A stretch of 64,000 nt of DNA, from assembly GCA_902729315.2 (NCBI GenBank), contig LR746274.1:5887037-5951036 (forward strand). Direction: 5' to 3'. Below are positions 49,987 through 60,730 of the stretch, in pieces (positions within the stretch are counted from its first letter, which is position 1; the number at the start of each line of letters is the position of its first letter). Below the pieces are notes generated by a model. It was given only the letters and a program-made list of their open reading frames with translations, had not been told where the DNA came from and ran no database searches. This DNA is from Spirodela intermedia. Its lineage: Eukaryota; Streptophyta; Magnoliopsida; Alismatales; Araceae. Both the position numbers and the translations under genes were made by a program.

Positions 49987-51445
49987 TGATGAGTCTTTAT
50001 TATCATGAGTTAATAATTAGTAAATAATATAGTTTTAGTCTTAACTCATGATAAATAGACTTATATTTATGTTAAAGTGTGAAAAGTGGTTTTCAGTTGA
50101 TTAACGTAAAATTTTGGATAATTATGTGATTTTATATGAATTTATATGATTTTTATAATCTTACTTTTGAGATAAATGAAGAAAAAGAAATAAAAATAAA
50201 ACAAAATATGAGAGACCGATTAGCCAATCGGGCCTGCAAGTGGGTCAGAAGTGCAGTCGGAGAGGAGTCACGAGTAGAAGCTCGAGCGGCTTGGACCGAT
50301 AGGGGTACGTGTGCGCCACTCCCCTTCCACGTCACTAGTGGCTAGTTGGTTGTGGGGCAAAGAGTGATCATACATGCACAAGAAAAGGACTTGCTTCCAA
50401 ATGTAACATTACTACATATTCGCCTGAAAATTCGGCACACAAGTGATGTGGGACTAAACCCGTGTCACACCTTCCCCAGAAAGGGTGGGGCAACTGGTGC
50501 AGGTTTGAATACTACTAGAGCCAAAACTCATATTTTTTTAACTGATTCTCGCGACTTTCATACAAATCATCAATGAAAGATTAAGCAACCAGAATCGCTA
50601 GATCATCGGCAAAAATCTCATCAACACAATTTGCGGAGTATTATTACTAAAATTATTGAACGATTTACGATAAAAGGATCATGAATCCATTGAGTAAAAC
50701 ATCTCCAATTGATCGACAAACAAGCCGTCGTCGGAAAGAGGATGATCCACTAAGAGACGAGTTACCACCTCTTGAGAGCGTACCAGATGCAATGAAGAGC
50801 CTCCTCTTACTATGTGGACCTGAGGATGAAGCTCCCTAACATGTGCCCACCTCTATCTAGCTTCTCTCTGTCAAGTGACAGCCGCTAGAGAGCTACAAAG
50901 TTGTCATTTTTTTGCTCCGTCAGGTGATAGTAGCCAAAGACGATTCGACGACCCATTTCATTGATTTCTAAACTTCATAAGGAGAGCTAGAAATTATCCA
51001 CTTCATCCTTGTTCAAGGAGAGCCTTTGAAGCCGTGGACATTACACGACGATCCTCCCGAATGCTCAAGATTTCAATGCATTGTCGACACATCACCGCTA
51101 CGACGCGAGAACTCTATTTTCCTACTTTCAACTTACTTTTTGCTTCATTTAGTGATAATTTGTGTGATTTAAATTTACAGATATACTTCATTCAATTACA
51201 ATTCTTCTAGCTTTTACAAATCTTAATTTGATCAATTAAATCGTCTGTAATCACTTATCTAAGAATCACCAAGCGAAACTCTATTTCTACCTGATTCGCA
51301 TTCATCAGACACTGATGTCAACCTAACATCCGCATCGTAACATCTTAACGTCCGCACCCTCATTCTAAATATCTTAAAAATCATATTTCTAGTGTTATAA
51401 ATTTTAGATTTACGTGATTTACTATAAAATGACTAAGTCATGTCA
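49987..51445 (+). repeat. A2 5' LTR
   Basis: Starts TGATGAGTCTTTATTATC and ends GACTAAGTCATGTCA. Compared with the 3' LTR it lacks a segment around 51360. Confidence 0.88.
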
Positions 51446-51468
51446 AATTTTGGCACCATTGTTAGGGA
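51446..51468 (+). other. A2 primer-binding site (tRNA-Asp type)
   Basis: AATTTTGGCACCATTGTTAG follows the LTR end. It matches the Athila tRNA-Asp primer site except for C-to-T and G-to-A changes. Confidence 0.78.
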
Positions 51469-51649
51469 TGTATTACATAATATTTAGTATTTTTTTATTT
51501 TTTTCATTAGAGTACACAAAAAAAATTAACTCTTGTTTTATTTTCTTTTTACTGATTTTTTTTTAAAAAAAGGGAATGAAGAGAAGCAAGGCGAGGACTA
51601 GAGCATATTGAAGGAGGGTAACAATTACTAAACTTTTTCTTCAAAATTA

Positions 51650-53280
51650 TTGATTTTTTTTATGCATGGTAGAAGATCTTTGCATCCAAGGCTAGAAAAT
51701 CCTTTCATTATTTCATTCAAAACTAAAAATTCGAAAGAAATATTAATTTTGATGGATCCTGAAGGAAGTACAAGTCAAATTGAGAACAATCCTATGGCCA
51801 TGAAAAATCATTATATCCCTAATTCATTTCAAAGAGCATCCAATATTAGAGTCCCATTAGCACCCACTGTTAAATTCAAAATAAATTTAGAAATTTTTTA
51901 AATGCTCCCTAATTTTCATAGATTGACTTTAGAAGAACCTCATCAACACTCAAAAAATTTCATATGGTCTATAATTTATATAATCTCCCTCAAGTTATAC
52001 TGAAAATTATTAAGATGAAACTATTTCCTCATACATTTAGGGACAAACTAGTCATTGGCTATCCACATTAGATAGAGAATTAACTACTTAGAAGGACATA
52101 GAATAGACCTTTCTTCATAAATTTTATCCTTTAAGAAAAATTCAAAATATGATAAAATATATATGAAGTTTTTCTCAAAGATTAGAAGAAACTTTACATG
52201 AGACATAGAAAAAATTCAAAGATTTACTCAGAAAGTGTCATCATCATGCTATGCCCAAGTGGCAGCTCAATAGAATTTTTTATGATAATCATTAGAACAA
52301 CATAGAAATATGATTGATTCTATATGTGGAGTAACTTTTATAGAGAAAACCCTTGATAAGATTTACAATCTTTATGAGAATTTAAGTAAAAATTCTAGAG
52401 TTTAAGCCGCTTTTAAATTATATGATAAGGATAAGAAAAGAGAAATTTATAAATTACATCATGATGATGAGTGTATAATCAAATATTAGAAAAACTTGAT
52501 TTACTTATTGACAATATTAAAAAGCCTCGTAACCCTCAATTTAATTCAAATAGTACATGTCCTATGTATGGTGAAAATGATTATTTTGAATTTTAATACT
52601 ATAATTTAGATTAATTATTTCACCCTATGCAAGAACAAGTGTAAGTAGTTAACAATTTTAATAGAAATAGATAACCTTTTTAAAATTCTTATAATCCTAA
52701 TTAGAGGAGTAATTTCTCATGGAGAGACCCAAATAATATTCAAAATTTAGAAGTACTTAGACTTAATTCAAACTCTAAATTTCGTCCAAAATAAAAAAAC
52801 ATATTTCAGAAAAATCAGCCCTTTCAAACCCAACTTGATACTATGGAAATGGTGTAGTAAATGAGTCAAATGATGAAACAAACTATGAATCAAATGATGC
52901 TACACCAGAAACAAATTATAGAGTCTCTTGAGAATAAGAGAGAAGAGGGACAACTACTTAGTCAGCCCATAGAAAATTCAGGGAACCGCCCAACAATAGG
53001 ATTTCAGCAAGGGGAGTCTAGTAGCATGAATCTAAGAAAAAACTCACAAAATGAAACTATTAGGACAGGGAATGCATTAAGGAGTGGTAAGATCTTACCT
53101 GATCCTTATCCTCAAATATTAGAAGAAAAAGAAAACGTGAACAATCCAAAACAAAATCAAATAGGAGTAGAAAAGGATTTTATAGATTCTACTAAGAAAA
53201 CTTTGAAAGAGAGAACAACCATTCTATTCCCTAAAGTTCTAGAGCCTAGACAAAGAAAGAAAAAGGAACATAATAAATAA
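51650..53280 (+). pseudogene. A2 gag
   Basis: Gag of the Athila type, broken by stops. 51650-51901 holds the N-terminal part (NHYIPNSFQRASNIRVPLAP). The middle carries the capsid-like region with frameshifts. 52861-53280 is open and Met/Gln/Lys-rich (MSQMMKQTMNQMMLHQKQII). A conserved CCHC knuckle is not clearly kept. Gag packages the element RNA in cytoplasmic particles. Confidence 0.75.
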
Positions 53281-53452
53281 ATAAAGAAAATTTTACAAGA
53301 TGTGCAAATTAGTCTTCTTTTACTCACTGTCATTGAACATATTCTTGAATATGCTAGAGTTTTGAAAGAAATGTGTACACCAAAAAAGACATAGAGTAGA
53401 AAAATTATCTATGCATACTAGTGTTTTATTATTAAATCAATGATCATATAAA

Positions 53453-53800
53453 TTGAGAGATATGGGTGTCCCTTTAATTTCGTGTGATATTGGTAGATTT
53501 ATTTTTCAAAATACATTACTTGACACCGATGTTAGTATTAATTTATTACCTGGAAGTATTTGTGATGAATTTAATATTACTGATCTTAAACCTTCTACTA
53601 TTACCATACAATTTGTTGATAGATCCATAAAACATCCTAAAGGTATTTTAAAAAATATGATAGTGACAATTTAAGGGTGTAAATTTCTAGCTGATTTTGT
53701 AGTGCTGGAAATAGATTTTAATAGACAGTTTTATGATACACCAATCATCCTGAGGAAACTATTTTTGCATACAACAAAGATGAATATTGATTTTCCTATA
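53453..53800 (+). pseudogene. A2 aspartic protease domain
   Basis: The open piece 53453-53674 matches the Athila protease (VPLISCDIGRFIF, LLPGSICDEF, VDRSIKHPKGILKNMIV). The catalytic triplet, normally D-x-G, reads DTDVS, so the Gly is replaced by Asp. A stop follows at 53672. The protease would cleave the polyprotein. Confidence 0.75.
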
Positions 53801-54309
53801 GGATTGCAAATGTTTCATGTGGAGATCAATTAGTAGAAATTAAATTTTTTGAGGTATCAAATGATCTTAAGAAATCCCAAGTATATGATTGTCATATCAT
53901 AGATCTTCTAGATGATTTTGATGATCCAGATGTTATTGATGAATATGTGCTAGAAAAATTAGACGAAATAGAGAATATAAATTTGAGAGAAAATAAAGAG
54001 GAAGATCATCTAAATTTAGAGTTGAAACCTCTTCCCTCTAGTTTAAAATATATGTTTTTGGAGAAAAATAATTCATTTTCTATTATTATTGTAGTTGATT
54101 TGAGTAATGAATAGGAAGAAGAATTTAGATGTACTTTGAAAAAATAAGAAGGCTATGAGCTGAAAAATTGATGATCTAACGAGCATTAATATGAGTGTAT
54201 GCATGCATGCATAGTATATATCTAGAGGAGGGGGCTAGAACTAGCAAGGAACCACAATGAAGATTAAATCCTAACATGATAGAAATTGTAAAAAAAAATA
54301 AATTAAAGT

Positions 54310-55195
54310 GGCTAGCTACTGATATTATTTATCCTATTTCAGATAGTAAATGGGTTAGTCTTACACAAGTGGTGCCAAAAAAAGCAAGGATCACAATTAT
54401 AAAAAATGAAAATGTGGATGAGATACAAACAAGATTAACTACCAGTTGATTTACATTGATTATAAAAAATTAAATTCAGTTACTAAAAAAGATCATTTTC
54501 TCTTACCATTTACTAATCAAATTCTAGAAAAATTAGCTGAAAAAAACTTTTTTTATTTTCTAGATAGATACTCTAGTTATAATCAAATTTATATAAATCC
54601 TTTAGATAAAAAAAAAATAGCTTTCACTTGTCCACTTGGTACTTTTACTTTTAAACATATGTCTTTCAGTTTGTGTAATCATTTAGCCACATTTCAAAGA
54701 TGTATGTTGTCTATTTTTTCTGATATGACTGAAAAATACATGGAAATTTTTCTAGATGATTTTTTTATTTTTGGTGAATCATTTGATGAATGCTTAAATC
54801 ATTTACAACATGTACTTAAGAAATGTATAGAGAAAAAATTAGTTTTGAGTTAGGAGAAATCACATTTTATGGTTAGAGAAGGAGTTGTGTTAGGTCACAT
54901 TGTGAATGAAAAGGGTTTAGAGGTTGATAGAGCAAAAATTAATATTATATCTAAAATGAAACCTCCAAATTCAGTAAAACAGATTAGATCTTTCTTGGGT
55001 CATGTAGGTTATTATAGAAATTTTATTCAAGATTTTTCAAAAAATTTTAAACCTCTCACCATGTTATTATCTAAACATGTGCCTTTTAATTTTGATGAGA
55101 AATGTTTTGAGTTTTTTTCTGAAATAAAAAGATTACTTACTGAAGCACCCATTTTACAAGCTCTTGATTGGTCCTTTCCTTTTGAAATAATGTGT
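54310..55195 (+). pseudogene. A2 reverse transcriptase domain
   Basis: Begins near 54310 with WLATDIIYPISDSKWVSLTQ and passes through a frameshift near 54440. It continues in 54446-54853 (DYKKLNSVTKKDHFLLPF, FTCPLGTFTFKHMSF, and the catalytic FLDDF at about 54750-54765), then a stop at 54851 and the open piece 54869-55270 (RSFLGHVGYYRNFIQDFSK). The catalytic Asp pair is kept. The RT is clearly of the Athila/Tat type of Ty3. Confidence 0.85.
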
Positions 55196-55672
55196 GATGC
55201 ATTGAATTATGCAGTGGAGCCCGATTCTAGGACAAACAAAAGAGTCAAAACCTATAGTAATTTCATATGATCATAAAACTATATCTGATGCTCAATTAAA
55301 TTATACTATGACTAAAAAAGAGTTAGCTGTAGTATTTTCATTAGAAAGGTTTAGATCATATATTTTGGGAGCTAAAATTATTATTTATACTGATCATGCA
55401 GCATTAAAATATTTGTTAAATAAGAAAGATGCAAAGCTAAATTTATTCATATGAATTTTATTGTTTCAAAAATTTGACTTAGAAATAAAAGATAAAAAAA
55501 GTTTCAAGAATATTGTTGCTGACTATCTTTCTAGATTAAGTGATATAGAAATAAATGCAGCACCTTCACAACATGCATTTTCAAATGAACAATTGATGGC
55601 AGCTCAACATCAACTATCACCATGGTATGCACATATTATTAATTTTCTGGTTTTTGAAAAAATTCCAAAATA
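55190..55672 (+). pseudogene. A2 RNase H domain
   Basis: After a frameshift near 55205, 55209-55454 reads ISDAQLNYTMTKKELAVVFS and YTDHAALKYLL. After one stop it continues at 55461 (FQKFDLEIKDKKSFKNIVAD). This is the RNase H that normally degrades the RNA strand. Confidence 0.82.
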
Positions 55673-56880
55673 GTAGGATAAGAATAGAAAATATCATTTA
55701 TTTTCTAAGATTAGAAATTATTTTTGGCATGATCCTGATTTATATTATTTGGGCAATGATCAAATTTTAAGGAGATGTGTTCTTGAAGAAGAATATCATA
55801 GCATTATTAACATGTGCCATTCATCTAACTATGGAGGACATTTTTCTAGATGAAAAATAGCTGCAAAAATTTTTCAGTGTGATTTTTATTAGCCTACAAT
55901 CAATAGAGATTCTATAGAATTTAGCAGAACATGTATTTCATGCCAATATATAGGTAACATAAATAAAAAAGATGAAATGCCTATGAGTAACATGTTAGTA
56001 GTTGAAATTTTTGATGTATGGGGAATAAATTTTATAGGTCCCTTCCCATCAGCTAAAAAATATGAATATATTTTGTTTGCTGTTGATTATATGTCAAAGT
56101 GGGTGGAAGCTATTCCTACTAGAACTAATGATCATAAAATCGTGATGAAATTCGTGCAGAAAATTATTTTTTCAAGATTTAGATGTCCTAGAGTGATTAT
56201 TAGTGATACAAAAACACATTTTACAAATAAACGTTTCAAGGAACTATTGACAAACAATGGAGTACACCATAAAGTAGCCACTCCATATCATCCCCAAACA
56301 AATGAGCAAGTTGAAGTAGTAAAATAGGGAAATTTAGAGAATTTAGAGAAAAATAGTTAGACTAGATATGAAAGATTAACCCATAAAATTACAAGATGTA
56401 TTATGGGCTTATAGAACAACTTATAAAAATCTTATAGGTATGTCCCCATTTCGTCTCATTTTTGAAAAGCTATGGCATCTTCTTGTGGAAATAGAGCATA
56501 AAGTATTATGGGCTATAAAAATTTTATGTATGACTGAAAAATCAGCTGATGGGCATAGAATTTTTCAGCTACATGAACTAGAGGAGTTGAGGAAGGAAGC
56601 TTATGAAAATCATAGAATATATAAAGAAAAAATCAAAACTTTTCATGATAAATATATTAGCAGAGAAAAATTTGATGTTGGACAAAAAGTGTGGTTATAT
56701 GATTTTAGGTTGAAATTATTTCTAAGAAAATTAAAATCAAAATGAAAAGGGTCTTATGTGGTGGAAGAGACATATGATCATGAGGTTATAATGATTAAAG
56801 ATCCTAAAACTGATCATAACTTTAAGGTAAATGGACAGTGGCTTAAACATTACATAGAACATGAAAAAGCTACGTTTTGT
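55673..56880 (+). pseudogene. A2 integrase domain
   Basis: The zinc-binding part is at about 55790-55960 (MCHSSNYGGHFS, CISCQYIG) with two stops. The core is open in 55977-56327 (IFDVWGINFIGPF, AVDYMSKWVEA, VIISDTKTHFTNKRF, ATPYHPQTNEQVEVV). The first catalytic Asp, usually in GIDF, is Asn here; the second Asp and the Glu are present. The C-terminal part runs to about 56880 with further breaks. Confidence 0.82.
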
Positions 56881-57280
56881 CAAAATGTGTCTACAGGAAA
56901 AGCTACTTATCTACTATATATATAAATAAAAAAAAGAGAATGAAGAAATATGGTGCAAACTTTAAAAATCAAGTCATAGAAAAAGAGAAATGTAGGATCA
57001 ATATTATTCTTGAATGAGTATTGATAATTGGAATATCTTGTAAATATATCTATGAGTGAAAAAGTGATAAAGATATGAATATAAGAAGTGAAGTCTAGAT
57101 TGTTATTCCAAGGAGTGCTTAAACATTTAAGTGCTTGACATCATTCTTAAATATTGATATAAGAATCCAAAGTGTCTAAAGGTACATCATTTCTAATTGT
57201 ATTTTTATGTATTGAAATATGATGTTTGAGATTTGTAAATTTTTATTTTCATAATTTCATTGCTAAGGGACTAATAATGA

Positions 57281-57296
57281 TTTAAGTTAGAGGGTG
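57281..57296 (+). other. A2 polypurine tract region
   Basis: TTTAAGTTAGAGGGTG stands immediately before the 3' LTR, in the place where plus-strand priming occurs. Two pyrimidine interruptions make it degenerate. Confidence 0.5.
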
Positions 57297-58931
57297 TGAT
57301 GAGTCTTTATTATCATGAGTTAATAATTAGTAAATAATATAGTTTTAGCTTTAACTCATGATAAATAGACTTATATTTGTGTTAAAGTGTGAAAAGTGAT
57401 TTTTAGTTGATTAATGTGAATTTTTTGATAATTATGTGATTTTATATGAACTTATATGATTTTTATAGTCTTACTTTTGAGATAAATGAAGAAAAAGAAA
57501 TAAAAATAAAAATAAAACAAAATATGAGGGACCCGCTAGCCAGCTGGGCCTGCAAGTTGGTCAGAAGTGCAGTCGGGGAGGAGCCACAAGTAGGGGCTCA
57601 AGCGGCTTGGACCAATAGGGGTACGTGTGTGCCACTCCCCTTCTACGTCACTGGTGGCTAGTTGGCTATGGGGCAAAGAGTGGTTGTACACGCGTGAGAA
57701 AGGGACTTGCTTCCAAATGTAACATTACTACATATTCACTCGAAAATTTGGCGCACAAGCAATGTGGGACTAAACCCATGTCACACCTTCCTTAGAAAGG
57801 GTGGGGCAACTAGCGCAAGTTCGAATCCTCCCAAAGTCAAAACTCATGTTTTTTTAATTGATTATTGCAACTTTCTTACAGATTGCCAATGAAGGATTAA
57901 GCAACCAGAATTACTAAATCATTGACAAAAATCTCGTCAACATGATTTGCGGAGCATTGTTACTAAAATTGTTAAACAATTCACGATAAAAGGATCGCGA
58001 ATCTATCGAGTAAAGCATCTTCGATTGATCGATGAACAAGTCATCGTCGTCGAGAAGAGGACGATCTGTCGAGAGACGAGTCGCCACCTCCTAAGAACAT
58101 ACCGAATGTGATGAAGAGCCTCTTCTTGCTGCATAGACCTGAGGATGAAGCTCCTTGACATACGCCCCACCTCCATCCAACTCCTCTCTATCGGGTGACA
58201 GCCACCAGAGAGCCGCAAAGTCACCACTTTTTCACTCCCCTAAGTGACAGTCGTTGAAGACGATTTGACGACCCATTTCATTGATCTCTAGACTTCGTAA
58301 GGAGATCTAGAAATTGCCCACATCTTATTTGTCCAATGAGAGCCTTTGAGGCCATAGACACTACATGACAATCCTCCCGAATGTTCAAGATTTCAATGCA
58401 TCGCTGCCACAAAACTAGAACTGTGTTTTCTTGCTTTCAACTTATTTTCTGCTTCATTTAGTGATAATTTGTATGATTTAAATTTACCATGATATAATAC
58501 TTCATTCAATTATGATTCTTTCGGCTTTTATAGATCTTAATTTGATCAATTAAATTGTCTATAATCGCTTATGTAAGAATCGCCAGGCGAAACTCTATTT
58601 CTACCTAATTTGCATTTGCTAGGCACTAACATCATCCTAATGTCCGCACCTTTATTTCTCTTTTTGTGAATTTTAAATATATTTTCTTTTTATCTCTTTG
58701 TGTAAAATTTATAAAAAATAGTATTCTTTGAGGTAAATTTTGAATAATTATCAGATATTATATCACATCCCTATGATCGATCTAGAAAATTATCGTTATT
58801 TGTGAAAGTTTTATTGAATTATACTTGATATATTTGTTCATAAATACTTCTAAATATCTTAAAAATCATATTTTCTAGTGTTATAAATTTTAAATTTATG
58901 TGATTTACTATACAATGACTAAGTCACATCA
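57297..58931 (+). repeat. A2 3' LTR
   Basis: 1635 bases, from TGATGAGTCTTTATTATC to AAGTCACATCA. It holds the hairpin arms at 57310-57323 and 57351-57364, and on the minus strand at 58003-58227 the antisense frame shared with other copies. Confidence 0.9.
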
Positions 58932-59853
58932 GTACCCGACCTCTATCTAGCTTATATCTATTAGGTGACAATAGTTAGATATCCGCAAAGTCATCTATTT
59001 TTTACTTATCTAAGTGACAGATGTTAGAGATGATTCATTGATTTATAGATTCTAAAAGAAGATCTACAGATTGCTCACATCGTCCATATTCAAGGAGAGC
59101 TTTTGAGGCTATGAAAATTGTTCGATAGTCTTCTTAGATGCTTAGGACTCTGATGTGTCGATGCCCCAACACCAAACCTCTATTTTATCATTTTTTACCT
59201 AATTTAGCTTTCACCATCATTTTCTAGACTTCAAAAGGAGATCTAACGAATACCTATCTCGTTCATGTCTAAGGAAAGCTATTGAGGCCATGGATATTAT
59301 ATAAGAACCATCTCAAATACAAAAAAATTCAATAATTATTGTCATATGGCTGGAACTCTACCTTTTATACTTTCAACTTAATTTTTACTTAATTTAGTGA
59401 TATTTTATGTGATTTCAAGTTTCAAAAATATTCTTCATTCGGTTATGATTCTTCTAGTTTTTATAAATCTTAATCATTTGTAATCGCTTATGTAAGAATC
59501 ACTAGGCGGAACTCTATTTCCATTCAAATCACATTCATCAGAGCACTAATGTCATCCTGATGTCTGCATCCTTGTTTTTATTTTTCTATAAATTTTTAAA
59601 TATATTTTATATTTACCATTTACTCTAAAAATTATAAAAACTTATATTCTTTTAGAAATTTGTTTAATATTATCAGATATTATTTTACATCTATGTGATC
59701 GACTTAAAATTTTTTCACTATTTTTGAAATATTTTTTTGAATTATAATTAATTTCTTCAGTCTACTATATTTCTAAAAATCTGAAAATTAGTATTTTTAG
59801 TTTTATAAATATTAAATTTACATGATTTATTATACAACAAATAAGTCACATCA

Positions 59854-60423
59854 AGACACATTCATGAGTAAAGATAAAGATAAAATTTATAAGTTATATA
59901 AAAATTTATGTGAAAACTCAGTTGAACGTGAATCTTTTACTTTATATAATCACAACAATAATAAAAACAAAGGAAGAATGTTTAAAGTTTAAAAATATGA
60001 TGCATTAAACATTAAAAAGGAAGTTAGTGAGGTTCATCAAAAGTTAGATATTTTATATAGTAATGTGTTGCATAAAGATGAAGCTACATAATTTGCACAA
60101 CATTTATATTTTAGATGCTCATCATATGGTAAGATTGATTATTATGAATCTCAATGTCCAAATTTAGATAAGAAATATATAGATTATTTAGTGAGTTCCT
60201 TCCTTTCTCTTTTCATTCATCATGTTGATTGCAAACTATCATGGCCTAGTGTTAAAGCTAGATTTATGTGTTTTAATTAGTTTTATTATTTGATTTTATT
60301 TTGTTAACTTTTAGAATAAATATAGGATATATTGTTAATTTTAAAAGTCTAAAGTTAAAATACTTAGCATAATTTTTTATTAATAAATTACAAATTTAAA
60401 AATAGAAAAAAATCTTCTGCCCA
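59854..60423 (+). pseudogene. Family-B gag remnant (copy B1, right part)
   Basis: Continues the B1 gag interrupted at 49074; the frame carries straight on when the LTR and one target copy are ignored. Visible pieces are IYKLYKNLCENS, KLDILYSNVLHKDEAT and a decayed zinc knuckle (CSSYG..YESQCP, near 60115-60160). From about 60280 the sequence is AT-rich without recognisable coding similarity. Confidence 0.65.
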
Positions 60424-60730
60424 TTGACAAGTCGTCACTCAATAGTTGACCTAAAGGGAGGACATTGATTGAGTGGGTAGACCCAGATCAGGGGAGTCAC
60501 AACTTGAGCTTGAGTGGCAAAGGCCTCACACTGTGCACATGTGCATCACTCCTCTTCCACGTCCTAGTGGCCAACCGGTCGTGGGGCAAGGAGCATCATA
60601 TACACTTGCACGTGCAAGGGCAGACCACCTTATTGCCTTCTCCCAAGATGGTCCTAGGCTTTATTTTATTTTTGGAGAAGGGATCTCTATTGAGAGACTA
60701 TAGCTTTAGTTTATATTCTGCTAACATGTT
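60424..60730 (+). repeat. Diverged fragment related to the family-A LTR
   Basis: The order CATCACTCCTCTTCCACGTC, TAGTGGCCAAC then GTGGGGCAAGGAG resembles the middle of the family-A LTR in forward orientation, at low identity. It adjoins the reverse LTR that follows. Confidence 0.5.

Larger units (their letters stand above)
49987..58931 (+). mobile_element. Athila-like Ty3 element A2, nearly complete but defective
   Basis: Both LTRs, a primer site, gag, protease, reverse transcriptase, RNase H and integrase are present in Athila order. The flanks GTACT (49982-49986) and GTACC (58932-58936) form the target duplication. The interior is 5.85 kb. It lacks about 1.1 kb after the integrase that A1 keeps. 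The 5' LTR (1459 bases) has lost about 180-200 bases near its end compared with the 3' LTR (1635 bases). Stops and frameshifts interrupt gag and pol, so it cannot be autonomous as it stands. Confidence 0.88.
49075..59853 (+). mobile_element. Solo LTR of family A inserted in element B1, itself split by A2
   Basis: The two parts are 49075-49986 and 58932-59853. The flanks AGGCA (49070-49074) and AGACA (59854-59858) differ by one transition and are the target duplication. No primer site follows the LTR end and no polypurine tract precedes it, so it is a solo LTR. It is strongly decayed and AT-rich, consistent with being older than the A2 insertion it contains. Confidence 0.82.
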
